A stretch of DNA of 64,000 bases. Source: UBA7672 sp965279205 (GTDB lineage Bacteria > Pseudomonadota > Alphaproteobacteria > Caulobacterales > Hyphomonadaceae). Location of the stretch: the NCBI GenBank assembly GCA_965279205.1, contig OZ257144.1, forward strand, positions 992,001 to 1,056,000. The letters are read 5' to 3'. Under the pieces are notes generated by a model. It was not told the origin of the DNA. It did not search any database and was given only the letters and a program-made list of their open reading frames with translations. The position numbers and the translations under genes were made by a program. Below, piece after piece: positions 8,396 to 16,219 of this stretch (the stretch's first letter is position 1; the number at the start of each line of letters is the position of its first letter).

Positions 8396-9409
8396 ATGCG
8401 TCTGGGTCTTGCGATACTTGTCCTGCTTTTCGCGGCCCCGGCGTTCGCGCAGACGTCGAGCAAGACCGCTGTGACACCCATCGCGACGCCGGCCTACCAG
8501 CCGCCGCGCACACCGGACGGGCGGCCCGACTTCCAGGGCGTATGGTCCAACAAATGGCTGACGCCAGTCGAGAAATCCAGCCGCATCTCGACGCTATCGG
8601 CGACGCCCGAGGAAGAGCGGGTCATCGTTGCTGGGGCGCGCAAGATGGCCAAGCAGCTCGGCGACTATGCCAATGATCCCGAGGCAGGCGACCCTGATGC
8701 GCATGCATTGACCAAGGTGCGGGGTGAATACCGCACGCGTATGGTGGTGACGCCGGAGGATGGTGCGCTGCCGTATTCTCCGGAAGGCGTGAAGGCGATG
8801 CAGGCGCAGCAATCCTGGTTCAGTGCGCGTGTCATGCGTGGCGTAGCTGACGGGCCAGAGGATCGGCTCACCTGGGAGCGTTGTCTTGCCGGCATGGGCC
8901 AGGCGCCGCTGCTCTATGGCTGGGCTGTCGCCGCCCTGCGCCGCGTGGTGCAGACAAAGGATACACTGGTGATCCATTCCGAGGCTGGAGGAGAGACGCG
9001 GTTCATTCGCATCGGCGGCGAACCGCTTCCATCGGGCATGCGATCCTTCATCGGGGATTCAGTCGGCCATTGGGAAGGCGACACGCTGGTGGTGGAGACG
9101 ACAGGGTTCCGCAAGGAGGATTCCTTCCGCATGTCGGTAACGGGGCGGCCAATCATGGTGGGTTCGGAAGCAAAGGTGGTCGAGCGTTTCACGCGTGTCT
9201 CGGCGGAGGAACTCAACTACCAGTTCACGGTGGAGGATCCGGTCAACTATTCGAAACCCTGGCTGGCGGAATACTCGATGGCGCGCTCGACCGAGCCGAT
9301 GTTCGAGTTCGCGTGCCATGAGGGCAATTACGGCCTTGCCAATATCCTTTCCGGCGCACGCGTGGTCGAGCAGCGGAAAGCGGCCGCGTCTGCGAAGGGC
9401 GGGCAATAG
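8396..9409 (+). CDS. Exported protein, paralogue 2 of the unnamed secreted family
   Basis: This 337-aa protein has a clear cleavable signal peptide (cut near AFA-QT). The mature part opens RTPDGRPDFQGVWSNKW, has a conserved ERCLAGMGQAP cysteine in the middle, the motif WEGDTLVVETTGF, then VVERFTRVSAEELNYQF, KPWLAEYS and the C-terminal FACHEGNYGLANIL. Two cysteines (ERC and ACHEGN) are shared with paralogues 3 and 4 and could form a disulfide or a metal site. A GGGGA Shine-Dalgarno precedes the ATG. It is separated by only 141 bases from the next paralogue on the same strand and is probably co-transcribed with it. No catalytic fold is recognised. Confidence 0.85.
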   Translation: MRLGLAILVLLFAAPAFAQTSSKTAVTPIATPAYQPPRTPDGRPDFQGVWSNKWLTPVEKSSRISTLSATPEEERVIVAGARKMAKQLGDYANDPEAGDPDAHALTKVRGEYRTRMVVTPEDGALPYSPEGVKAMQAQQSWFSARVMRGVADGPEDRLTWERCLAGMGQAPLLYGWAVAALRRVVQTKDTLVIHSEAGGETRFIRIGGEPLPSGMRSFIGDSVGHWEGDTLVVETTGFRKEDSFRMSVTGRPIMVGSEAKVVERFTRVSAEELNYQFTVEDPVNYSKPWLAEYSMARSTEPMFEFACHEGNYGLANILSGARVVEQRKAAASAKGGQ

Positions 9410-9550
9410 CTCCGGCATCTTCCAGCCAAATCGCTTCGATGTGATTCCTTGCCGTAGCGGCGGCCTCGCGGCGACTGTTGACGGATCGGGCCACCGGGTC
9501 GCCAATGGCGTGTCACGCCGAATACGGTGGGCGCACAGGAGGAAACGGTC

Positions 9551-10573
9551 ATGAAACTTGGCGCACTTTGCGTATCCTTTCTCGTGTTGGCAGCAGCGAG
9601 CGGACAGGCGCTCGCGCAGGAGGCCTGGAAGGCGCCACGCACGCCGGATGGCAAGCCCGACCTGCAGGGCATATGGACCAACGCCAGCCTCACTACGCTG
9701 GAGCGCCCGGCGCAGTTCAAGGCGCAGACGATCCCCGCTGACCGCGCCGCCCAGATGGAAAAGCAGCGCGCGCAGATGATGGTTGCCTCGAACGCGCCGA
9801 CCAACCCGAAGGACGGCGCGCCGACCGACCGCAATTCCAACGCCGGCTACAACACGTTCTGGATCGACCCCGGCACGCACTATGGCGTCGTAAAGGGCGA
9901 GGTGCGTTCGTCCTGGATCGTCGATCCGCCGGATGGACGCATCCCCTACACGAAGGAAGCGAAGACCGCGTTCGACGCGCGTCTCAACAAGGTGCGCGCC
10001 ACCTGGGATGGGCCGGAGATGCGGCCGCAGGGCGAGCGCTGCATTGTTGGCTTCGGCTCAACGGGCGGGCCGCCGATGATCAACGTGCTTTACAACAATA
10101 ACTATCAGATCGTGCAGACGCCAACGCACGTGGTGATCACAGCGGAGATGATCCACGACTCGCGCATCGTTCCGATCGCGGCACAGCGCGAGGCGGGCGG
10201 CTTCCCGACCTGGCTCGGCAATTCGGTGGGGTGGTGGGAAGGCGACACGCTGGTGGTCGAGACACGCAACTTCCACCCCGATATCCGCATGCGGCCGAAC
10301 ATGGGCGACAGCTTCTATGTCGGCGAGAACCCGACGGTGACGGAGCGGTTCACGCGCGTGGCCGCCGATGCGATCCACTATGAGTTCACGGTGGCGGAGA
10401 AGAATGCCTTCACACAGCCCTGGCGCGCCGAGATGACGTTCCGCGCCAGCAGCAGTCCGATGTACGAATACGCCTGCCACGAAGGAAACTATGCCCTGCC
10501 AGGCATTCTTGCGGGCGCGCGCCGCGACGATCGCGAAGGCCGCGCGACGAAGGCCGTCGGCGACGCAGAATAG
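9551..10573 (+). CDS. Exported protein, paralogue 3 of the unnamed secreted family
   Basis: This 340-aa protein has a signal peptide cut near ALA-QE. It carries the family motifs APRTPDGKPDLQGIWTN, ERCIVGFGSTGGPPM followed by a Y-N-N-N-Y segment, WWEGDTLVVETRNF, VTERFTRV and YACHEGNYALPGIL. Compared with paralogue 2 it has the extra GPPM...YNN segment, which the protein at 25423 also has. The start at 9551 has AGGAGG a few bases upstream and gives a full signal sequence. It ends 21 bases before a bidirectional terminator and convergent to the membrane/cytochrome operon at 10648-12934. Confidence 0.85.
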   Translation: MKLGALCVSFLVLAAASGQALAQEAWKAPRTPDGKPDLQGIWTNASLTTLERPAQFKAQTIPADRAAQMEKQRAQMMVASNAPTNPKDGAPTDRNSNAGYNTFWIDPGTHYGVVKGEVRSSWIVDPPDGRIPYTKEAKTAFDARLNKVRATWDGPEMRPQGERCIVGFGSTGGPPMINVLYNNNYQIVQTPTHVVITAEMIHDSRIVPIAAQREAGGFPTWLGNSVGWWEGDTLVVETRNFHPDIRMRPNMGDSFYVGENPTVTERFTRVAADAIHYEFTVAEKNAFTQPWRAEMTFRASSSPMYEYACHEGNYALPGILAGARRDDREGRATKAVGDAE

Positions 10574-10593
10574 GCCTTCCGTCTAACGAAAAG

Positions 10594-10624
10594 AAAAACC
10601 CCGGAGATTGCTCTCCGGGGTTTT
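10594..10624. terminator. Bidirectional intrinsic terminator between convergent operons
   Basis: A 13-bp stem AAAACCCCGGAGA / TCTCCGGGGTTTT with a TTGC loop has an A-run on the left arm and a T-run on the right. It can therefore end both the forward paralogue genes and the reverse operon that ends at 10648. Confidence 0.9.
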
Positions 10625-10647
10625 GCTGTTTGCGGGTGTTGCTCTCC

Positions 10648-11487
10648 TTACGGGCTGAAGCCGATCCAGCGGCCGCCGGCGGCGACCGTGACCCAGGTGA
10701 GGAAGGAGAACACCGCGATGAGGCGGGCAAGCGGCGTGGCCGAGTCGACGCGATCCTTCTGGCGGATTTCCAGAAAGATCAGCGCCAAGACGACGATGAG
10801 CCCGATGATCATCGCGTACATCGAGATGTCGAGATAGATCTGGTCGTAGCTGTTGAAGCCGACGATCCAGTACATGACGAACGTGCCGCCGAAGAGCGCG
10901 GCATAGGTCGCCGCCGCGATGATGCGGGTGCGCTGCGTGCCGAAGATCAGCACCATGCCGTAGCAGGCCGTGATGACGTGGAAGAGGCCGACATTGACCA
11001 CCTCGGTCGACAGGAACACCAGGATCGAGATCGCCCAGAACACCATCGCAACGGCAGCGGCGATGAGGGCGTTGCGGCTGACGGCGCCATCGGCCTTGGC
11101 GATCGAGTTGGTGACGCCGAAGGAGAAGGTGATCGCGGCAATAAGCGCCATGATCTTGGAGAAGAAGGCTGCCGAACCGTAGAGCTTGCTCGACGTAAGT
11201 GCACCCATGACGAGGCCGCTGAAGATGGCCATGCCGATGCCGAGCCAGAGCCAGGTGCGCAGGCCCTTTTCGACCTGGGCAGGCGATTCCGACGTGATGC
11301 CCGCGCCCATGAAACGAACGTTCATGAGGATCGAGCAACCACCGATCAACGCCATGCCGACAAGGTGCATCGCGCCGAACAGCGCGAAGATGTCGAGCAG
11401 GGTGAAGAAGCCGAGATTGACCTTTCCGAGCAGCGGCAGCTGGTCGAAAAACTCATTGAGGCCGGGGAAAAGCTTTTCGAAATTCAT
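10648..11487 (-). CDS. Multi-pass membrane protein A with in-membrane histidines
   Basis: This 279-aa protein has about seven to eight hydrophobic helices. Near the start it has HLVGMALIGG followed about ten residues later by NVRFMGAG. The neighbour at 11491 has the matching pattern HVLTLMFFAG ... DLRMMGVA, so the two are related to each other. The pattern (a histidine in a helix, then a glycine, then an arginine before M-G) is what I associate with uncharacterised membrane families of the DUF6644 type. A second histidine lies in GLFHVITACYG. Paired membrane histidines raise the possibility of haem b binding, which is inference. The ATG lies 3 bases after the stop of the partner gene, so the two are translated together. 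It ends at the terminator at 10594. Confidence 0.75.
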   Translation of the reverse strand: MNFEKLFPGLNEFFDQLPLLGKVNLGFFTLLDIFALFGAMHLVGMALIGGCSILMNVRFMGAGITSESPAQVEKGLRTWLWLGIGMAIFSGLVMGALTSSKLYGSAAFFSKIMALIAAITFSFGVTNSIAKADGAVSRNALIAAAVAMVFWAISILVFLSTEVVNVGLFHVITACYGMVLIFGTQRTRIIAAATYAALFGGTFVMYWIVGFNSYDQIYLDISMYAMIIGLIVVLALIFLEIRQKDRVDSATPLARLIAVFSFLTWVTVAAGGRWIGFSP

Positions 11488-11490
11488 GGA

Positions 11491-12261
11491 TCAATTCCCC
11501 TGGCCTGGAGCGGGTTGGGCAGGTGCAGGCGTGGCGGGCGCCGCGTCTTCTGTGGGCGCTTCTTCGTCTGTCGCAGGGGCCTCCCCGTCTGTCGTGGTTT
11601 CCTCTGCACCGTCATCGGAGGATGTGTCATCGCCGGTCTGGTCGTTGGCGCCGCCTTCTTCCGTGCCGTCGAGATAGGACAGAGCCTGTTCACATTCGGC
11701 GAAGACGTAGACGAAGCCACCTTCCGGAACCTTGTCGCAACGCAGGAAGTCGTAGGCGATGAAGCGGCCGAAGGCGATAATGAGGATCCAGCAGCACATC
11801 GAGATCAGGCCGGAAAGCCGGACCCGGGCGGGCGGCTTCGCGTCGTTGTCCCACTCAGCCTGGCTCTTCTGCACCATGTAGTGGAACCAGAAGATGTTGA
11901 TCGTCGCGATCAACAGGAAGATCATTTTCAGTCGGAACCAGATGTCGTGGTAATAGAGCAGGGGATCGCGGCCGAAGGCGGCGATGACGCCCGTGACCAC
12001 CATCATCGCGAAGGCGGCGATCGTGATCGGCAGGACGCGGTCGTTGAGCTTGGAGAACGGGACGTTGCGGAACGCGACGCCCATCATCCTCAAGTCGATG
12101 ATCCAGATGGTGCCGGCAAAGAACATCAGCGTCAGCACGTGCGTGCCTTCGGTGACGTTCCAGAGGCTCAAGGACTCGTGGAGCATCTCGGACCACGACT
12201 GTCCGTCCTCTCCGCTCTTGCCCAGCCCATGCTGGATCCATTCAACAAAATCGTGAAGCAA
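11491..12261 (-). CDS. Multi-pass membrane protein B (DUF6644-like) with acidic tail
   Basis: This 256-aa protein has about five membrane helices, then a disordered tail from about residue 195 that is rich in D, E, T, A and P. The motif HVLTLMFFAG ... IDLRMMGVAF in the first helices fits DUF6644-like proteins as I know them. Further histidines sit at YYHDIWFRLK and WFHYMV, near membrane ends. It is the upstream partner of the related membrane protein at 10648 and lies 109 bases downstream of the cytochrome lipoprotein gene on the same strand. The tail could face the periplasm and contact the exported proteins encoded nearby, which is inference. Catalytic function is unknown. Confidence 0.75.
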   Translation of the reverse strand: MLHDFVEWIQHGLGKSGEDGQSWSEMLHESLSLWNVTEGTHVLTLMFFAGTIWIIDLRMMGVAFRNVPFSKLNDRVLPITIAAFAMMVVTGVIAAFGRDPLLYYHDIWFRLKMIFLLIATINIFWFHYMVQKSQAEWDNDAKPPARVRLSGLISMCCWILIIAFGRFIAYDFLRCDKVPEGGFVYVFAECEQALSYLDGTEEGGANDQTGDDTSSDDGAEETTTDGEAPATDEEAPTEDAAPATPAPAQPAPGQGN

Positions 12262-12370
12262 CTCTCTCGTCTCCCCTGCATGCCCTTCATTCTTTTTATC
12301 AGAAGGGTTCAGTTTGCATCCGCCGGACTTTGATCTGCATCAAGCCCGAAACCGGATCACGTCGATGTCA

Positions 12371-12934
12371 TCATTGAGTGGGCGGTGGAACGCGGTTGGG
12401 CAGCGGCGGAAGCGTTGCATCCGGTCCAGCCTCATCCCCCTGGATGTAGTGGTTGTGGCATTGCAGGCAGGCCTCGTAGATCTCGCCGCCTGCATCGAAG
12501 AAGGCCTGCTTGTCTTTCGCCTGCGCCGTCGCCTGGGTCTTCATCGCTGCGTCGTAAAGAGCGTGGCTGTAGTCGACCCAGCGCCGGTCATCGTCGCGCG
12601 GTCTGCCGGGCAGAAGCAGAAGGTTCGAGGCTTCCGCTAACGAGATCGCGGCGCTTTCCGCAGCGAGCCAGCCCGCGTCGTCGGTCGGGAAAAGCTCGTG
12701 CGTCCCTTCCACGTCGATGATCCAGCCCTGATTATGCCAGACGCCGAACGCAGTGTAGTCGATGACGTGGGCCATCAATTCCTTGACGTCGTTCTTTGTC
12801 TTGAAGTCGGCGAGGGTCGCCGCCCCCATCCCTTCGCCGGGCGTCGAGCCGGCGGGGGCGGAGGAGACTTCTTCGTTTGGAGAGCAGGCCGCGAAGGCAA
12901 GCGCCAGCGCAAGCGCCGGAAACAAGCGGGTCAT
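12371..12934 (-). CDS. c-type cytochrome lipoprotein (single CxxCH, cytochrome c'-like)
   Basis: This 187-aa lipoprotein has a lipobox cysteine at C17 (FAAC). Its helical body ends with one haem-binding motif, C156-L-Q-C159-H160 in YEACLQCHNHY, close to the C-terminus as in cytochrome c'-type four-helix proteins. The ATG at 12934 has a good Shine-Dalgarno (AGGGGAAG) and gives a proper signal. Any longer reading upstream overlaps the promoter region of the divergent hydrolase gene. It is the first gene of a three-gene reverse operon with two membrane proteins, so it may be the periplasmic electron carrier of that complex. The tail after the haem is proline-rich. Confidence 0.8.
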   Translation of the reverse strand: MTRLFPALALALAFAACSPNEEVSSAPAGSTPGEGMGAATLADFKTKNDVKELMAHVIDYTAFGVWHNQGWIIDVEGTHELFPTDDAGWLAAESAAISLAEASNLLLLPGRPRDDDRRWVDYSHALYDAAMKTQATAQAKDKQAFFDAGGEIYEACLQCHNHYIQGDEAGPDATLPPLPNRVPPPTQ

Positions 12935-13196
12935 TTTTCTTCCCCTTGGGCAGGAACGGCGCGGATGGCGTGTTCGCCTATCCCAGACCAGTCCCGCATG
13001 AAATCCTCCACCTGACCGAAGGGTAACCCGCTCTCCCGAAGTCGGCCATGGGCTAGGTGTCGCACATTCATGAAGTCCAACGGCGCGAGGGGCAATACCC
13101 GTCGATCCGGGCCCCCTTTCCACTGTCAGGTGAAAAGCGGTAACAGCAGGAAACCGAACCGTTTCGAAACGCGGTCTCAGAGGCAGGGAGAGATAT

Positions 13197-14462
13197 TTGA
13201 TCACGATCAATCTGAAGAGGAGCGTGTTTGCCGCAAGTGCGGCAATCGCTCTGGCGCTGGCTGCCTGCCAGACTGGACCAGCCACCACGGTCGATGCGAG
13301 CGTATCCTCGCTTGTGCCGGGCGATGCGCAGGCGCTGGGCTTTGACCCGGCCAAGCTCAACGACATCCGCACCGCACTCAGCGCCGATGTGGCGAGCGGC
13401 AAGATCCCCGGCGCCTACCTGCTGATCGGGCGCCAGGGCAAGGTCGCGTTCAACCAGGGCTTTGGCGTTCAGGGCCCGGGACAGACCACGCCGGTAAGCG
13501 ACGAGACAATCTTCCGCATTTTTTCGATGACCAAGCCGATGGTCGCCGTCACGGCGATGACGCTGGTGCAGGAAGGCAAGCTCGACCTCGACGCGCCGGT
13601 CTCGAAATACCTGCCGTCCTTCGCCAACATCAAGATCTGGCAGAAGGAAGGCGATCCGACGCCGTCGACCAAGCCGATTCTGGTGCGCCAGCTGATGAGC
13701 CACACGTCGGGCATCATCTACTCCTTCATCCAGCCGCAGCTGCCGATCTCGAAGGCCTGGGTTGCCGGCGGCGAACAGCGCACCGACCTCACCGCGAAAG
13801 ACTGGTCGGAGCAGGTTGTCTCCAAGCTGCCGATGATCGCTGAGCCGGGCGCGGCCTGGAACTATAGCCAGGGCCTCGACGTGCTGGGCGGCGTGATTGA
13901 ATCGATCACCGGCAAGCGGCTGGATGCGGCCATCAAGGAGCGCATCACCGATCCGCTCGGCATGACCGATACTGGCTTCGTGCAGCCGAAGGAAAAAGCG
14001 GCGCGCTTCGCCCAGTCCAAGAACAAGGACGGGCTCTATTACGACTACACGGTCGACAACCCGTTCAAGTCGGGCGGCGGCGGCATCTCGTCGACGGCGG
14101 AAGACTATCTCCGCTTCGTGCTGATGCTGGCGAACCACGGGACGTACAAGGGCGTCACGATCCTGAAGCCGGAAACGCTCGACAAGATGCTGGTCGACCA
14201 GACGACGGCGGAAGTCCGCGGCAAGGGCCTGTTCTTCCCGGGCGCCGGCATGGGCTTCGGCCTAGGCATGTCGCTGGTGATCGACGACACGAAACAGCGC
14301 CCCGGCAACGGCACGTTCTCCTGGAACGGCATTGCGGGCACGGAATGGTGGTATGATCCCAAGAACGACGTGTTCATGGTGTTCATGATCCAGGACCGCG
14401 CCCTGCTGGCCGAATACCAGAAGAAGAACCGCACCTGGATCTACGACGCGCTGAAGAAGTAG
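13197..14462 (+). CDS. Serine hydrolase lipoprotein of the beta-lactamase/EstB family
   Basis: This 421-aa lipoprotein has its lipobox cysteine at C24 (LAAC). It carries the class C beta-lactamase / esterase fold: the nucleophile motif S110-M-T-K113 in FRIFSMTKPM, the second motif tyrosine in WNYSQGLDVLGGVIE, and the common GMTDTGF loop. Members hydrolyse esters, amides or D-amino peptides. True cephalosporinases usually have YxN where this protein has YSQ, so an esterase or peptidase role is more likely. The start is TTG with GGCAGGGAGAG just upstream, and no better in-frame ATG exists before the signal peptide. It is divergent from the cytochrome operon with 262 bases between, and a strong terminator follows. 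Confidence 0.85.
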   Translation: MITINLKRSVFAASAAIALALAACQTGPATTVDASVSSLVPGDAQALGFDPAKLNDIRTALSADVASGKIPGAYLLIGRQGKVAFNQGFGVQGPGQTTPVSDETIFRIFSMTKPMVAVTAMTLVQEGKLDLDAPVSKYLPSFANIKIWQKEGDPTPSTKPILVRQLMSHTSGIIYSFIQPQLPISKAWVAGGEQRTDLTAKDWSEQVVSKLPMIAEPGAAWNYSQGLDVLGGVIESITGKRLDAAIKERITDPLGMTDTGFVQPKEKAARFAQSKNKDGLYYDYTVDNPFKSGGGGISSTAEDYLRFVLMLANHGTYKGVTILKPETLDKMLVDQTTAEVRGKGLFFPGAGMGFGLGMSLVIDDTKQRPGNGTFSWNGIAGTEWWYDPKNDVFMVFMIQDRALLAEYQKKNRTWIYDALKK

Positions 14463-14483
14463 CGTCAGCCAAAATCGAAACGG

Positions 14484-14516
14484 GAAGGGCGGCCCGCAAG
14501 GGCCGCCCTTCTTGTT
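14484..14516. terminator. Intrinsic terminator after the serine hydrolase gene
   Basis: A 12-bp stem GAAGGGCGGCCC / GGGCCGCCCTTC with a GCAA loop is followed by TTGTTTTC. It lies between convergent genes (stop at 14462 forward, stop at 14518 reverse). Confidence 0.85.
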
Positions 14517-14517
14517 T

Positions 14518-15375
14518 TCAGGTTTCGAGCCTGTAGGCTTTGTCAGCGCTCACTATACGGCCGGCTGTTGGGGGCGCGAAGTGCGTGCCGATGATGAGGG
14601 TTTCGCTATCCGCTACGTTGGCGAGGAATTTCTCGCGGGTGACGCGGGCGGCGGACTGGTCGTTGTCAAAGGCGGCGCACCAGTGAGGGTGAGCGATCTG
14701 GCAGGGGTGGTGCATGATGTCGCCCGTGATGATTGCGCGCTGGCCGTTTGATTCAATCATCACCGAGACGTGGCCGGGCGTGTGGCCTGGGGTCGGCATC
14801 AGGCGCACCTCGTTCGAGATGCGGTGATCCATCGCCACGAGATCGACCAGACCGGCGTCGAAGATCGGCTGGATCGAATCCGCGAGAATGTCCTTGGTCT
14901 CGCCTTCGCCCTCGGCGGTCCAGTGCGCGTGCTCGGCCTTGCCGATCAGGTAGCGTGCATTCGGGAAGGTCGGCATCCACCTGCCATCGACCAGCATCGT
15001 GTTCCAGCCGACATGGTCGACATGCAGGTGCGTGCAGACGACGGTGTTGACGTCGGTGGTTTTCCAGCCGGATTCCGCGAAGCGTTCCAGGAAGGGCAGG
15101 GAGAGCGGCCGTTTGGCGAGGATGCGGCGCGGCCGGTCGTTGCCGATGCAGGTGTCGACGACCAGTTTCAGTCCGGGCGCCTCGACCAGCAGCGCATGGA
15201 TCGACGTGTTGAGCGCGCCTTCCGGCGTGACGAAGCTGGGATAGAGCCAGTCCGTGTCCCTCAGCGCCTCGGGCGTCGCGTCGGGAATGAAGGGATGCTT
15301 GGTCGAATAGACCGAGGCCATTTCGAGCTCGACGACACGTTTGATCGTCACGTCCCCGACCTGCCATTGCAGCAT
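14518..15375 (-). CDS. MBL-fold metallohydrolase
   Basis: This 285-aa protein has the metal-binding motif H116-L-H118-V-D120-H121 followed by VGW, then the region around PTPGHTPGHVS, the aspartate in ITGDIMHHP and the last histidine in IGTHFAPP, which are the metal ligands of a dinuclear metallo-beta-lactamase fold. It resembles the lactonase/quorum-quenching-like cytoplasmic branch rather than glyoxalase II. No signal peptide is seen. Substrates in this branch include lactones, esters and nitrophenyl-type compounds, and no choice can be made here. The gene is alone on its strand and divergent from the TauE/SafE permease, with 88 bases between. Confidence 0.85.
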   Translation of the reverse strand: MLQWQVGDVTIKRVVELEMASVYSTKHPFIPDATPEALRDTDWLYPSFVTPEGALNTSIHALLVEAPGLKLVVDTCIGNDRPRRILAKRPLSLPFLERFAESGWKTTDVNTVVCTHLHVDHVGWNTMLVDGRWMPTFPNARYLIGKAEHAHWTAEGEGETKDILADSIQPIFDAGLVDLVAMDHRISNEVRLMPTPGHTPGHVSVMIESNGQRAIITGDIMHHPCQIAHPHWCAAFDNDQSAARVTREKFLANVADSETLIIGTHFAPPTAGRIVSADKAYRLET

Positions 15376-15463
15376 GGCATATCTCCCTATTGTTTTGGCG
15401 AAACTAGACCTTTGCTCGACGATGGTCGAAGCATTTGCACCGGGAATGCGCTAGGCGGGGACG

Positions 15464-16216
15464 ATGATCGATACCTACCTGGCCATCGTGATCGGCGGCG
15501 CGGTGCTTGCGGGCTTTGTGCAGGGCCTGTCGGGATTTGCATTTTCGCTTGCCGCGCTGTCGGTGTGGGCCTGGGCGGTCGAGCCGCAGACGGCGGCGCC
15601 GATGGCTGTGTTCGGCTCCCTGGTCGGCCAGCTGGTCGCCCTGCCGCTGACCTGGAAGGGCGCGGAGGTGAAGCGACTGGCGCCATTTGTCGTCGGCGGA
15701 CTGATTGGCGTGCCGCTGGGCATCTTCCTGTTGGGCGTTCTGGACCCGGCGGGCTTCAAGCTCGGTCTTGGCGTGTTCCTGCTGCTCTATTGTCCGGCCA
15801 TGTTCTTTGCGCCGTCAACGCTTGCGGTGCGCTGGGGCGGGAGGTGGGCGGATGCGGTCTCGGGCTGGCTGGGCGGCGTGTTCGGCGGCATCGGTGGATT
15901 GGCGGGCGGCATTCCGACGCTGTGGTGCACGCTGCGCGGCTGGGACAAGGACACCCAACGCGGCGTGATGCAGGCGTTCAACATCACCATGCACGTGGCG
16001 ACGCTGACCGGTTATGTGATCGTGGGCAACAAGATCAATAGCGAGACGCTGAAGCTGTTCGCCATCATCACGCCGGCGGTGGTGATCCCGGTGCTGCTGG
16101 GCGCGCTGGTGTTCCGCAGGCTCGACCAGAAGGCTTTCCGCAGGATCGTGCTGGCGTTGCTGTTCGTGTCCGGTCTGGTGCTGACCGGATCGAGTCTCGG
16201 CGCGCTAGCAGGATAG
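15464..16216 (+). CDS. TauE/SafE (TSUP) family membrane transporter
   Basis: This 250-aa protein is almost entirely hydrophobic, with about seven to eight helices. It has the family's glycine-rich repeats FVQGLSGFAFSLAALS near the N-terminus and GVFGGIGGLAGGIPTLW in the second half. TSUP proteins move sulfite, sulfonates or similar small organic anions across the inner membrane. The stop lies 3 bases from the stop of the convergent RND pump gene, leaving no room for an intergenic terminator. No sulfur-metabolism gene lies nearby, so the substrate is open. Confidence 0.85.
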   Translation: MIDTYLAIVIGGAVLAGFVQGLSGFAFSLAALSVWAWAVEPQTAAPMAVFGSLVGQLVALPLTWKGAEVKRLAPFVVGGLIGVPLGIFLLGVLDPAGFKLGLGVFLLLYCPAMFFAPSTLAVRWGGRWADAVSGWLGGVFGGIGGLAGGIPTLWCTLRGWDKDTQRGVMQAFNITMHVATLTGYVIVGNKINSETLKLFAIITPAVVIPVLLGALVFRRLDQKAFRRIVLALLFVSGLVLTGSSLGALAG

Positions 16217-16219
16217 TTT

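Noticed and set aside
10630..12333. 567-aa forward open frame over the membrane-protein operon
   Set aside because: It is antisense to two clear membrane proteins and is dominated by Asp/Glu/Arg/His codons typical of a GC-rich shadow.
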